A stretch of 64,000 nt of DNA from Ceratothoa steindachneri (GCA_963969495.1 OZ018317.1:31745503-31809502), one strand, 5' to 3'. Counted from the first letter of the stretch, positions 20,796 through 32,734 are shown. The notes: generated from the letters alone by a model not told the origin. A program made the numbers and translations.

Positions 20796-22324
20796 AACTG
20801 TCTATTTTGGGCCGCCTGCCTGTTTTCTTGTTGGTCCTCGGTGATAAAAATAAGCGGACTGACACTGGTCGAGTTATGGAGTTGCCCTTGGGTGCCTCAA
20901 AAGAAGGAAAAGCCGTGACACAAGTAGATTTGGGAGAGGCTTGAAGGAGCCCCTGAGAGCACAGAGTGGCACCTCATTTTCAGAGGTGGAGCTGCTCGAG
21001 TGGGGTTCCAAAGATGGCAAAGGGGAAGCCTTTTCTTATCGAAAGGGCGAGAGCGGAGCCCCTGGAAGGTGTGTCTTGTTTAACTTCGTCCTCCCCGATA
21101 CCTAAGGGGTACGAGGCCGCACTTAGAGGCAGAACTACATGGGCCTGCTGTCGTCCATTATTCTTATCTATGTATTGTAGCCATCAGAGAGTTTATTAAA
21201 ATAAAGTCGCATGGAAAGTAAATACGATGACCGCCCAATGCTTTGAGAGGTTAAGAGAAAAGTGTCCATAGGATTGAAAAATTCCGGAATGTAGTTATTT
21301 ATGCATACTCGGTCCACGGGCTTTGACAACCCTGCCCGCCATTTAGGCGAAATTTTTCTAGAGCTTTGACCATAAAGGATGGTGCCGGCGTAACCACCTT
21401 ATTTATATGTGTACTGGAAGAAGGTGCGCAAAGTCTACGGCTCAACACACCCCGTGCCAAATACTCGCCTTAGCCAGAGGGCTTACGGCCCTTGCAGCAG
21501 ATGTACACGCCACTTGACTAAGGACCCAGAAGAGGACGAAAGTGCGCCGGACAGCTAGAAACTCTATAGATAGAATAGAAAGTAGGGAAGGGGATAGACG
21601 GGTATGTAATAAAGATAAATATAGATATGCGGGTCCGCTAACGAGTAGGGTGGGTGATCATCTATTATTAACATACCATGGTGATAGGGTTTCCCAGCAT
21701 GGCATAGAGTGTACCAAGGCATCATGGCTAGCGGACCGAACTCTGTCCAGGTGGAAACACTCCTCCTGGAACAAAGTACGAGTAGAAAGGTTTGAGTGGA
21801 TAGCCGTAATAATTAAAACAAATACTATTAATAATCAATAAAAATACACAATAATTATAATGCATAATAATGAAAAATACTAATATAATAATAATATTAA
21901 ATAATAATAGTAATAATAACCAATAATACGACTAATAATAGGGAGCGAGGGGGAAGTGCACCAACAACTTTCCCATGCCCCATCAGAGTGTTCCCGTCAA
22001 CCCAATGACAGAGCTTCTCTGATTTGCACTCAGGGAGGCTTGATGTGCCTCACTGCGGAGAGAGAGAAAGGGGGGATGGAGAGGGAATATAGTGGAAGGA
22101 GAGGACGGAAGAGAGGAAATGAGCCTGAGATATATATTGTAATATCGTTATTGTTTTTTAGGTGATGTCTTAACCTCGTTTCTGTGGATGCAGATTTTGG
22201 AGAGAGAAGGGGGATTTTTTGTATAAATTGTATATATTATTGATATTGTGTATTGTAGGTGCATGATTGAGTTTATGACAAGCCATGGTGGCGATGCCTT
22301 TTGAAGCAGTGCTTTGGACGCAAT
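20796..22324. other. Intergenic region, moderately GC-rich to 21.8 kb
   Basis: The composition of 20.8-21.8 kb differs from the AT-rich surroundings and recalls LINE 5' UTR/ORF1 sequence. I found no motif. 21840-21945 is an A/T run rich in AAT/TAAT. Confidence 0.4.
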
Positions 22325-22424
22325 CTTATTGATGCAGTTTATGGGATGGGTGCTGACTCGGATGACCTCTGATATTCCCCTGTGGCTTTTGCCATCCGTT
22401 GAACTATGTTACGTTAATTTTTTT
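22325..22424 (+). repeat. Short dispersed repeat, copy 1 (LINE/SINE-like 3' tail)
   Basis: This matches 32046-32146. Both contain GATGCA, TTTATGGG, GGATGACCT, TGTGGCTTTTG and a tail of ATGTTA-like units. Such a shared 3' end with short tandem tail fits a LINE or SINE terminus. The family is unidentified. Confidence 0.65.
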
Positions 22425-22619
22425 TTAAAACCTAATATTAAATTTTATAATGCTGATGTTTGGTAATTTTGTTTTACTATTGAGTTGTCTTTCTAAGTTT
22501 GATCCTATTTTGAGGTTAATTTTTCCTTATATACATTTACTTACTAACCTTAAATATCAGATGCTATTTTAAATGCGTGTGTGTTAAAAACACATGTGTT
22601 CATAAATTTTCCTTGGGTG

Positions 22620-22850
22620 CGTTGGGCGGAACTGATTCTTTTCCTGCATGATAACTCCAGTTAACTCAGGAGCCAAATTTTCTAAGTTTTTAATTTTTCG
22701 GCGGAAATAATTCCTTACGAATGAATAAACTGTTACTCTGTATAAACCATCGGAACTGATTCGTTACCAGCGTGGCAACTCCCATTATTTCGTGAAAATT
22801 ATAAGTTTTAACATTTTCGGGGGAAATAATTACTTACAAATGACGACACA
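22620..22850 (+). repeat. Imperfect tandem duplication, unit ~125 bp
   Basis: Two units, about 22623-22735 and 22748-22850, share CGGAACTGATTC, TTCGG(C/G)GGAAATAATT and CTTAC(G/A)AATGA. They are satellite-like and diverged. Confidence 0.7.
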
Positions 22851-22959
22851 ATTAGTATGTTTCATGGATGGGGAAAAGATGATTAATTCGCCCTCAGTAA
22901 GATTTATCTTTATTTTTTTGGGGGGAAGGAAATTTGATAACTGATAACAACCATACATA

Positions 22960-22960
<1 letters not shown>

Positions 22961-22990
<30 letters not shown>
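22961..22990. repeat. (TC)n microsatellite
   Basis: About 15 CT dinucleotides with a single interruption. Confidence 0.95.
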
Positions 22991-23105
22991 GGGATAAATT
23001 TAACAGTTTGCATAAAAGAAAATACTCGCAATATCTCAGCCAAAAATAAAGCGTTTTCTATGAATTTTAAAAATATAAACTCGATTATAGCTGGAAGATA
23101 ACAGG

Positions 23106-23262
23106 TTACTCAAAGCAGCCACCGTCAGGTTCCACCACGGCCTCAAGACGGCTCCGAAACCTAGCACATGCGTTCCTCACCCTGTCCCTGGCAAGATCTT
23201 CGAACACCTCCTTGATCGTTACCACCAGCTCGGCCTTGGGGCTGCTGGCCGAGCTGTTGGTG
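23106..23262 (-). pseudogene. IS630/mariner-type transposase, C-terminal fragment
   Basis: The minus-strand frame reads VTIKEVFEDLARDRVRNACA, then RFRSRLEAVVEPDGGCF and a TAA at 23108-23106. This is the conserved C-terminal tail also seen at 10281-10393. No catalytic part remains. Confidence 0.75.
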
Positions 23263-23269
23263 TCTTTCT

Positions 23270-23560
23270 CAACTTTAATATACTATTAAAGTCTACATTA
23301 ATGGCAGCGTTATTCACTCTGACTCGTACTCTCCAAAATTCTCCTTAAAAGTTCTTTTACTGGGTTTGTGAGGCGAGAAAAAACACTCACAAAAGACATA
23401 ATTTATTCCGAGAGGCTTTCGACCGTGGCAGGTCATCTTCAGGGAGGGAGCAATGAGAATAATTTAAGTCTTATTTTCCGTCTGTTGACGATTTTCTCCT
23501 TTTGAAATTGTGCAATTGGTTTGCAATCTCATCTGATCTTATATATTGGAGGCGGTTCAT
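23270..23560 (-). mobile_element. Penelope-like element terminus (promoter and hairpin region)
   Basis: The minus strand shows a TATATAAG box at 23545-23538. About 100 bases later comes CTGAAGATGACCTGCCACGG, continuing to TCGAAAGC (23442-23416). It can form a GACC/GGTC hairpin between CTGAAGA and GAAA. This arrangement is typical of PLE termini, where hammerhead ribozymes have been described. The stems needed for a full hammerhead are not evident here. It directly follows a LINE endonuclease fragment, so a breakpoint lies near 23560-23600. Confidence 0.55.
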
Positions 23561-23601
23561 CCCTAGAGTTGGGTTTCCCTCTCCTGAAACTTCTTCTATT
23601 G

Positions 23602-24335
23602 TTAACTATTATGTTTTGCGGGATATCTATGTCTCTTTTCCCTTCTTCGCTTAGTACTTGATTTAACTTGTATGGGATCCAGTGATAACGCTATTACCAT
23701 CATTTCGTGATCACTTGTTGAAGGTGGTCCTCTTTCTATTAGATAATTATATTGGAGGTTTGGTGTTGCTAATACTATGTCTGGTTTAGTGACCCTATTA
23801 TCCCCAGAATAGGTTAGAAAATATGGGCCTAGTCGTTCCACTGTTACTCGTTCCAGTAGCAAGTCTAAGTGCCTTCCTGACTTGTTGAACTACCTAGTAT
23901 ATCCCGATGATTTTCTTCGAGCATTTAGGTCCCCCTAGAGAATTTCCTGATCATTTACTCCAAACACTTCCAAAAAGTTATGTAGGGACAAAAAGGCCCT
24001 CCTCTTGGGGGTTGATATCCGGTTGCAATGGTGATATTCCTTGTGGATGTTCTCAAAGCCATGTACACTTCGTCCACATCCTGGAGTTTTTTGAAGCTTA
24101 CATCCTTTCCGATTACTATCGCCACACCGACATAGTTTATATCACTCGTGGTTTTTGTTATTATGTTATAATTAATATTTTGATTTTGTTCGTTTACGGA
24201 TTTATATTTAATTCATTTAACAGGATTTTTTCTTGGTCTTGCTTTAGATACGTATTGCTTACTTAGGGAGAACTACTTCTCGTTCCATCCTGCTACGTTA
24301 TGGCAAATTATTTTAATTTTTCTAATGTTGTCCAT
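23602..24335 (-). pseudogene. LINE ORF2 endonuclease fragment (I/jockey-like)
   Basis: Reading begins at an ATG at 24335 (MDNIRKIKIICHNVAGWNE), the usual start of an AP-like LINE endonuclease. After several frame changes it shows VGVAIVIGKDVSFKKL, VYMALRTSTRNITIATGY, and in 23862-23602 DNRVTKPDIVLATPNLQYNY and STSDHEMMVIAL (the SDH motif). The RT is missing; the element stops shortly after the nuclease at about 23600. With ORF1 at 24634-25179 it forms one minus-strand LINE truncated at its 3' side. Confidence 0.75.
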
Positions 24336-24633
24336 TATTTATAAGCCTTTTCTAATAAGTTTAATCTTCTCTCTGCTTTGTAATACTCCCATATTATTGG
24401 TGATTTAGATCTTCCGCTTCTTCTCTTTTTGAATTCATCCTCTTATAGCGTGCACCAAAGGTCTTTAGGGATATCCAGGTTGCCGCTAGTAACTATTTTG
24501 TGTACCTCTATTTGTAGTGTGCTTTTTTATTCCCTGAATCAATTCTTTACTGTTTTGTGGGGAGGGTTTTTCTTCCGAGGCGAAGAAGCTTGAGCTAAAT
24601 TCTTGATTTCCCTCTTCCTTTTCCTCGCTCTCT

Positions 24634-25179
24634 TCAGTTTTGGATTCGTCTCTTTTTTCTTCTTGAGCTATTCCTGTGGATTTTCTTAGTCTCCTCTCGA
24701 TCGTTGTCTACCTGGACACATTCTTCTTGGTACAACTGTGCCTTTTTCCCTAGCCTTAGATCTCTTTTCTCTACTGGTATGGGATCCGGAGTTTTTTCTA
24801 TGTTCCTGCTCATCGGCTGTTCTTGTGCTTGTCCTGCTTTTGTAGGTTTATATTGTATACTTAGTATGTCAGCTCGGAGGGGGGTGGGGGAGGTCTCGGA
24901 GAACCACATTTTGTCTAGCCCGTTATTCTTTATTATTAAATTTAGTTCTTTTCTGTATGATCTTGAGTTCGCCATGTTTAATTCATAGGCGTGGAAAATG
25001 CAAGCCAAAATATTCAACGATTCTCCCTGTCTGATTTCTATAATGTTCTTTGCTGGTTGTATCCTTTCTGCCGTGGCTTTTGCGACGTTGGCAAAGGTGA
25101 GGTTTTGACTTTCTTCTTCGGCTCTTGATTCCTCTTTCTTTTTCATATTCATGATTTCTCTTTTTATTTGGCATGACAT
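24634..25179 (-). pseudogene. LINE ORF1-like protein, minus-strand copy
   Basis: A 181-codon frame with charged N- and C-termini. Its core, IIEIRQGESLNILACIFHAY followed by ELNMANSRSYRKELNLII and the segment MWFSETSP, is also encoded by the plus-strand copy at 28290-28450. Both are therefore the ORF1 C-terminal region of one LINE family, an RNA-binding gag-like protein. Its zinc knuckles, visible at 28.0-28.2 kb, are not recognisable upstream here. The ORF2 nuclease follows 300 bases downstream on the same strand. Confidence 0.7.
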
Positions 25180-25870
25180 AGATATGGTGTGATGATTTTT
25201 CGCCGCAATCCTTGTTTTTTTTTCTTGAGTGTTGCATTCGTGTCAAGTATGGTTCTTCCCTTTGCGCCTTTCATCCCGCGCAAAGGGACCCGTTTGGTGG
25301 AGTCCATTTTAAAGTTATACGATCTTCCGTCTCTTGTTTTTCTTCATCTGAGAAGAAAAAGAAAGAAAGGAGAGGGAGAAAGGCTTAAGGTAGATTAAAA
25401 AATGCTGTTTTATCCGGTTATTTTTTCAGCTTATTCAGCAGGCATGTCAGTTTTCCTACCTGCCTACCTAACCATATCCTAACAGTTTTTGCTCTCACCT
25501 TAATTGAGGGCCGCCGCTCACACGGGTACTAATTCGTCCTGGGCTAAGCTTCAGCCTGCGCTGAGTTAACCGCCCGGTTCAGATATGGCTCCTGCTCAAT
25601 AAGGTTCCTATGGAGACTTAGCTTCCCTAGCTGACTCGCCCTAAATAGGGTGAACACAATGGGGAGGATCGTGCTTGTAATGTTTCCAGTTTAAGTCCTG
25701 TCAATCAGTCGCAGTCTCTTCAAAATCTTCTTTTCCAGGAGGAAGACGATGAGCCTCGCTTCAACCAATGGAAGGTATGTACTGCTGTTTGAATATCTTT
25801 CGTAGAAAAATCTCCAACATCTGCTATCCAACAACAATGATTTAGGTATAGGATGCTCCACTATATATAT
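25180..25870 (-). other. Probable 5' region of the minus-strand LINE
   Basis: On the minus strand, frames at 25246-24983 continue the Lys/Arg-rich N-terminus of ORF1 in another frame. 25650-25480 is a GC-richer leader-like stretch. Limits are uncertain. Confidence 0.35.
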
Positions 25871-25873
25871 GCA

Positions 25874-26045
25874 TAAAATCGAACATAGGCGCTGCAAAAA
25901 ATAAACATAAGCGCTGCAAATATTTTGAACCTAAGCACTGTAAAAATTTAGAACATAAGTGCTGTGACAATTTGAAACATAAACTTAGGCACTGCAAAAT
26001 GCGAATGTAAGCGCTGCAAAAAATTTAACATGGGCGATATAAAAT
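25874..26045 (-). repeat. Minisatellite, ~25-bp unit
   Basis: About seven imperfect units have the core AACATAAGCGCTGCAAAAA, separated by T/A-rich spacers. Both ends carry ATAAAATCGA. GCGCTGC varies to GCACTG and GTGCTG. Confidence 0.8.
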
Positions 26046-26109
26046 CGACATTCAAGAAAAATGTTAGTTGGTATTAGTGACGGTCACCATGAAAACACCG
26101 CGCTGTCGG

Positions 26110-27940
26110 AAGGATGGTCTCTGGCTAGAGCTGCACGTTAATTGTTGGTTTATTCATTCGGAGTAATATGGCTTCGGCCATTCGCAGTCTCCGGCTGTTT
26201 TCGAGTCGCAGAATGATGGAGGTATTCCAGTTAAGCATTTCACAGGTTAGAGTGATGCCATTAGAGTTGGTGTGTCTTAATTGCATCATCTTGTAGGTGA
26301 ATAGTGAGTCGCCTCGACAGCGTCGTGGAGGTACCGCCAATGTACTTAGAATTGCGATGTTCGCTGTCACCGACTTCAAGCGAATATTCGTACACGACGT
26401 TAGTCTCCTGAAGTTTTCTCGTCGGAGGGAGTGAAGTGTTCTTTATAATATAGCTACTCGTTCTCTTGGTCTTGTAATATATTATCAGGTTATACTTGGA
26501 TTAAGGTCGGTTAGAGTGACGTTTCCGTGTAAAATAGCTCTGAGACCCATTTCGTCTCCATGATAACCTGTGTTCATAGTGGATTTATAGTAAAGGTCGA
26601 TGGTTTATTCTTCGGTGTAAGGTGAGCCCTAATACCAGCGGTCATGTCCATTTTGTCCTTTATAGCAGCGTCGATAGATTCCTGTGGGTAGCCGTTATTC
26701 ACTAGAACGCGGGAAAGCCTCTTCAGTTCGAGATAGATAGCCGTCCACGAGGAGGAATGGAAAAAGGACCTGTTGACTACGGCATTAATAAGGAATCTCA
26801 TGTAGCACTCAGGACACTCAGAGGAACCATTTAGACATAAACCTAATTTGTAGCCTTAAAGTCACTTGGGACATAAATTGGGACTCACGGGAACTAATGA
26901 AAATATCAAGGAAAGGAAGGGATCCTTAGTTTTTTGTTTCGTGGGTTAAGTTTAAACATGAGTTGCTCTTAAAAACCTCCATTAGGGCATTAACTTGGTT
27001 GAGGTTATCTGTCGTCAATATAGCATAGATGGAAGGTTTTAGGTGCTATACTGCTTTTGAATATCTTGTTCTCGACTTCACCCATGTAAAAGTTGGCAAA
27101 GAGGACGCTGAAGGATCACCCCATCGCAACGCCATCGATTTGCGTGTATATTTGCCCGTTGGGACCGTGGAACGGGGCTTCTTTTATGCACGTTTGAAGT
27201 TACCGGCGCAATATGTCTTCGGGGATGGTGATAGGTGAGGAGCTTTCGGTGTGATAAATAGCATTGATTATCAATTTAATGGTTTCATCCGCAGGAACAT
27301 TTGTGAATAAAGATTTCAAGTCTATGGAGACTAGTACGCCTGCCAGCAGAGAAGTTTGAAGGATATCTAGAAGAGTTAAAGAGGAAGGCAGCGTGTAGTC
27401 TGAAGGGATACATGGTGCGATGATCGAGTTGAGGGATTTTTCTAAGTATTGAGTCATACTTGGAGTTTTACTTAGGATAGGGCGTAGAGGATTGCCAGGC
27501 TTATGCGTTTTCACATTGCCGTATGCATAACCGATCCTAAAGTTGCCTTCAATTAAGGGAAGTTTCACAGCATTAGTGGCAGTAAAATTTTTCTGAGTTT
27601 GTTGAGCGTCGTTTTTAAATCGTTTTGGGGATTCCACGTTATGCCTCTTGAAGTTAGTGGCATCGTGCAGTATTGTTTTCATCTTGTTAAGGTATTCTTA
27701 TTAGGTATTCGGCTTAGAGGCAAAAAGACCTTTACAAATCGATGCACAAAAAACAGTTTACTGTCGCCAAATTGACCAAGTAGGAAATTGAAAGGGCTCA
27801 AAGTTAGGCTAAGGTGAAAGAAATAATTAAATTTAACAACCGAAGAAATAACACCGAATATACTCACGTATTTAAGGTTATCTTTACGAAGACCAATATG
27901 GTGATAAAAGCCTAAGAGATCGGCCTTCTGACTTTTCATT
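26110..27940 (-). pseudogene. Penelope-like element PLE-2, decayed RT + GIY-YIG
   Basis: On the minus strand a start region (27940-27680) is followed by the RT (27682-27200) with NVKTHKPGNPLRPILS and VSIDLKSLFTNVPADETI. Then, across frame changes, come HGPNGQIYTQIDGVAMG with a TGA at 27118-27116 and NFYMGEVENKIF. The YxDD region at about 27035-27020 is disturbed by short indels. The flanking frame reads PSIYA then ILTTDNLNQVNALMEVF with no RYxDD, although an out-of-frame Y-I-D-D overlaps. The thumb lies at 26801-26574. A GIY-YIG part at about 26440-26130 shows YIGGTSTTLSRRLTIHLQDD and RMAEAILLRMNKPTIN. The family differs from PLE-1. Confidence 0.82.
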
Positions 27941-27974
27941 TAAAAATCAGCCCCGACCAGATAAAAACTGAAGA

Positions 27975-28480
27975 CTTCATAAGTGTTCAGGCGTGTTTCA
28001 ACTGCTTGCCTTAGGGAAGCACGTCACACGAGATTGCCTGATAAAAGATGTCAAATGGTGCTCTGAGTGTAGAAGTAAAACTCATACGTGGCTCAAATGC
28101 GGCTCACAGAGCAAGAAATGTTTAAACTGCCACGGAAACCACCGCATCTTAGCGATGGCTTGCCCTAAAAACCGAGAAATCTTCGAAAACAATAAGAAGG
28201 AAAAGTTTAGACGGGAGGAATAGAAACAGAATATCAAATTAAAGGTAGCAAAGGTAGCAGTGGAGTAGATATAACTCACTAAAATATAATTGAACTAAAA
28301 CAGGGTGAGTCACTGAACATATTGGCATGCATATTTCATGCTCACATGCTAAATGTAACCAACCTAGGTTCTTACTCTAAAGAGCTGAACCTTATGTTGA
28401 ATAATAACGAATTGGAATAGATGTGGTTTCCCGAGAACCCTCCATCGGTGGACTTCTCAACGTAAGTTACAGGCCATCAA
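27975..28480 (+). pseudogene. LINE ORF1 with three zinc knuckles, plus-strand copy
   Basis: Retrotransposon nucleic-acid-binding protein. The first knuckle (CFNC, then LALGKHVTRDC) is split by a frameshift at about 28005. The second (CSECRSKTHTWLKC) and third (CLNCHGNHRILAMAC) lie in the open frame 27993-28223. After a TAG the homology continues through other frames to about 28450 with QGESLNILACIFHAH and SKELNLML, matching the inverted copy at 24634-25179. No nuclease or RT follows. Confidence 0.8.
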
Positions 28481-29099
28481 TATCTTAAAATGCAAAAACA
28501 GCCAACAAAAATTCATAACCCTGTCTGATTCACCATCTCCTAACCCAGTGGAGTCGGCGATTTGGAGCATGTGGTAGGATTTGGGTATTATCTTTGAGTG
28601 ACTTCCGGTCCAGTTGCCTTCCATGTTTTTCCAACGTGTGTGTTTTGGGGACACCATTGTTTAAATCAACGCTTCCCAGCCTGTGGTCACATGGCCAAAA
28701 TTGGCCATGGCAAATTTTAGGTGGGCCACAGAAGTTTGATAATTTTTATTGGGCCATAGGGCTAATATATAAGCCACAGCTCATAAAATAGGAAGTTAAC
28801 TATATTGACTCCTAGTCTTTGGATTAATTAATTTAAATCCATGTATATTAGGCCATAGCATTAATAAACAAATTTCAACAAATCAATATGCACATTTCAG
28901 GTTTTGTACACTTGAGTACACATATTTCAAAGGTGGACAAAGTTTTACTGAGAAAAATTTGGAACAGCCCCTTTTATGAGCTCAAAATCTCATTTCTTTA
29001 AAAATTTCGAGCATGAGATATATACACCATCAGAGTTGTTGGTTTGTTGTTATAAGTGCCTTTAAATACATCAGAGTTGAGTTTAAACTTAAAGATAAT
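28481..29099. other. Intergenic; hAT-like terminus near 28672
   Basis: ACGCTTCCCAGCCTGTGGTC at about 28669-28688 resembles the terminal inverted repeat of hAT (Charlie-type) elements. I found no partner repeat. Nothing else is supported. Confidence 0.4.
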
Positions 29100-30866
29100 G
29101 ACAAACAAGTGAGGAGTTCAACTTTTATTATCTAACTGATACATACTATTTGTCAAAACGATACATTAAAATTATGCTTTGTCTCAAACGATGGCATGAA
29201 GTCATAGGATTTTAGTACCGCCTGAATGTAGCCATCTCTTGTTTCTTTTCCATAAACTTCCTTAAATCATGTATCTCTTCCTCATACACAGTATCTTCTT
29301 GGATCTTCTTGATTCTGTCAATAGCTAATTTTCTGTTCTTTTGATCAACGTCTTCCAGCATTGCCAAAAGGACATTCTCAGGATTGGTGCAGTAGGAATT
29401 TCTTTTGATTCTTTGCCATGGCAGGGCAGATTGGAGTATTTGCAGAAGATCGATCTGTTCCGGGGATGTTTAGAGAGAGAGAATTTAATATGAAACCAGA
29501 TGGGCCCATAATGACACACGACAAGCTCTGTGAGGACTTTCAAGTCATTATTAGGTTTTCTGTTGCTACATAAAGTCGACATATTCTGCTGGCAGTGGTG
29601 AGCCATCTAGCATGAGATATTGACCCTGATTTAATATGTAGGATATCATCGTCAATTACACCACTTCTAATAGCACTAATAATTCTGTACAGGTAATCTT
29701 GGTCCCGACTAAGTTCATTCACATCTACTTCTGGAAGAGGAACTCCTTTAGCAATACATTGAAAGCCATTTGGTGATACTGGTAGAGTTCACAGGTGGTT
29801 AAAGCTTTACCAAGTGGTCCTTTCCACAGAGTTCCACTATCTGTTGGACCATATATTTCTTGCATAGGTGCCTCAAAGGAAGCTCATTTAAATTCAAGGT
29901 GCAGATGATCCACTATAAAAGACGATTTAATTAACATTCCAGTCCTCTTAGGGCTCCATTCTTAAACCCAGTATTAGTTGCCGTGCTGTCAGTTCCGACT
30001 GTTTTTATTTTAAATATCATTTTCATCAAGAAATTTCATCAATACGTTTGCAATACCTGCACCTCTTTCTCGTTCGATAGTTAGATGATCTAAATAGATA
30101 TTACCAGGTTCTCCTACAAGCACATAGTGATCTTGAATTTCTTTTGCTCCATACCATTTGTTACCTTTCTTCTTTTTAGTTAGTGTCGTGTCTCTCCTAG
30201 CATCAAAAAACAAAGAAGTAATTTTCTCATCTCATAAACATTTGGATTCGGTGAAATTCCTCTTTAACTTCTGTCGTGCCCTCCAAACTTTGTGATGGTT
30301 AATTACATGGGAGCGGTCTTGTCAATTTATAATACCATAGTGGAATAGTGCTGCACTACAAACAGCAGCAGAAGCAGCTCTATTTGACACAGAATACCGA
30401 TCTGCTTGTATGGTAATTGTTGGTATAGGTATGGTGTTGTTTTCTGTTCTCGCAAAGACTTTCTTCCATTCATCATCAGAAATGTCAGAAGATGAGATTT
30501 CTTCATTTAAGGTTTCGTCTGAAATTTTAGTTTTCTCTTCCATCCTCTCTTTTGTGACTTCTTCTTCTCGTTTTTCCTTAATTCGATCTTCTCTGATTTT
30601 CCTTTATTTTTAATCATGTGACTTGTTTTTACATCCACTCTTCCAATTTTTACGTGACGCCCAGTATTTTGGTCAATACAAAATTCATGCTCTGGAGGTG
30701 GCACTTTCATGTTTTTTTCACACTTGCAATCCAAGAGATCAGCACACTGGCATCCTCCTATATCAACTATTTGACCCAATGATGAGATAAACCTCTTAGT
30801 GACATTCATTCCTAATTTGATACCACAGACGCTTCTTCCATCAATCAGAGCAATTTAGTTTTAACA
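29100..30866 (-). pseudogene. Arthropod multicopy protein of unknown function (family A), decayed
   Basis: The minus-strand reading shows a Cys-rich N-terminal segment (CQCADLLDCKCEK), then DQNTGRHVKIGRVD, an acidic stretch, and SVSNRAASAAVCSAALFHYG. HLTIERERGAGIANVLMKFL follows, then GPLGKAL, LSRDQDYLYRIISAIRSG, SHARWLTTASRICRLYVATE and CHYGPIWFHIKFSLSKHP. I recognise this order of motifs from a family repeated in aphid, cnidarian and crustacean genomes. Its biochemical role is unknown to me, and transposon origin is likely. There are at least four stops and several frameshifts between 30000 and 29100. Confidence 0.6.
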
Positions 30867-32045
30867 TTTTTGATCGGCTGAACTCTAAATCTGGCTTTTT
30901 GTCTAAATCTCAGTAAGGGACTTTGATACTTAAGGAATAACATCCTTATTCCTCTTGTATTTATTGTTTTTTACATACTGAATATATCTCCCAACCTGTC
31001 ATTTTGTTGGCAGCTCATAATGAGAAAGTTCTGAAAGTGGTGAGCCAAAGACACTGACTTGATTATGTTCTAGTTCTGTTACTCATCTTAGCGCTGAAAA
31101 TGAATAATATAAAGACTCTTTAGTATAAGACAGAAATAATACATATTATAAGTGAATCTATAACATACATTCAAAAAGATAAAGCCATATCCCTCCATAG
31201 TAAATACTCTGTAAATATCTCATAAAATCGTCATACATCGATTAATTTATGTTGCCTCGAGTAGTTTACAAACAAGGAATTCCTCAATCTAAAATTGCCT
31301 AAACCTTAGATACATAGGGAGTTAATGTGCAAATTTTCTTCCAGTACGAAAATTATCCATTTCTATCTTCTGAGAAGAGAACTATAATAACTGAATACAA
31401 CCAGCCTCGCCCTACGTAAAAGAAATTCTTTAAGCAAAATATGGGCCCCCAAAAAGGGGTTGTTACGATTTTTTCAGATTTTATTCGTTTTCATTTCCAA
31501 ATTTTGGATGGTCAGCTCTACAAAGCCTAAAATGTGCTTTAAAATTGGATTCAACACTACCCCCTAATGTATCAATTTCATTGGTTGATTTAAACCTCTG
31601 ATGTTTACATATCTTAAGTTTTGTCGGTTATTTTACATTTTCTATTGTTTTTTTACCCCATCAAATCCTAATGATGGTAGATAAAAAACCTACTGAAAGA
31701 CAAGGAATAAATTGTCAACATTACCATATTCAAAATAACTAGGATAGATGTATAATAGAATTATTTAAAATAATGAATGCAATAGAAACGTCAAAGAAAT
31801 AAAATCATTAGAATTGAATATAGGTAGACAATAGAACTCAAAAACCAATAGAAATAAAAAAAGCAGTTTGAGATCAGACATTAGAAAGTATGGATTCTCA
31901 CATGTGTGGTAAATGTCCGGAATATCTTCCTTGTTTAATATTTATTTTACCACATAGTCATGCAGGAAATGCAAAATGTGGGATCTTAGTAGTATATAAT
32001 AAGAATGATTTGACAGAAATGACTACACGGATGCATGATCTCACA
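30867..32045. other. Intergenic, AT-rich
   Basis: No coding or repeat feature recognised. A short frame at 31890-32072 has no motif and overlaps the dispersed repeat. Confidence 0.5.
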
Positions 32046-32146
32046 CTTCTATGGATGCATTTTATGGGTTAGTTTTGATGGATCTGGATGACCTTTGATA
32101 TGCCCTTGTGGCTTTTGTTATCTGTGAAATTATGTTATGTTATTAA
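32046..32146 (+). repeat. Short dispersed repeat, copy 2
   Basis: Matches 22325-22424 in the same orientation and ends in the ATGTTATGTTA-type tail. Confidence 0.65.
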
Positions 32147-32734
32147 TTAAAATATATTTAGATTATGGTGATTTACTAAGTACTTAGTGTTTTAATTATT
32201 TTTAATTAGTGTGCTGTTGTAAATACCGTTTTCTTTGATTGTAAAATGAAGCTTCTAGTTATTACTTAATAGTTGATTGTACCACCATTACAGTTCTGTG
32301 AGAATCTTGTTTATTACAGTTATAACTGGTCTACTCTGTTAGGGTATTATATTGGGTGCGCTACTAGTATTTCAACACTTCGCTTTAATATTAGTTATAA
32401 TTATAACAAATTATAAAGTATAGCTTAGAGTGGCGTACCGTGTGTTCTGCAATAGGTTGTGCTTCTATACTAGAGTGAGCATCAAAAGTAAATTTTAATT
32501 CAAAAATATTATTGGATGAATTCAATTCTAAATATAAAAATTAAAATATAGTTTTGTTGCCTATGCGGTACACACGTAGCACACACAGAATATACGTCCC
32601 TGATAGTTGTGGGTATTTGTTTCATTAAGTTTATTACTTCCTTAAATCATTTTAGTCATTCCTGAATAACTGTAACTTAAAATAAGCATTTCAATCCTTA
32701 ATTAAATTAAGTCAATTTTCAACTGGCCATATTT
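32147..32734. other. Intergenic, AT-rich
   Basis: Nothing recognised. I looked for the left inverted repeat of the hAT element that follows and did not find it. Confidence 0.5.

Noticed and set aside
23416..23442. Functional hammerhead ribozyme
   Set aside because: The core order is suggestive, but stem I is not formed, stem III is only about three pairs and stem II has an extra U. Kept as a finding, not as an RNA gene.
25874..26045. CRISPR-like array
   Set aside because: Units and spacers are irregular and A/T-rich, the spacers resemble each other, and the genome is eukaryotic. It is a minisatellite.
28500..28660. Tc1-type transposase motif (SPSPNPVESAIWSMW)
   Set aside because: Only about 15 residues resemble the third motif region, with no support up- or downstream.
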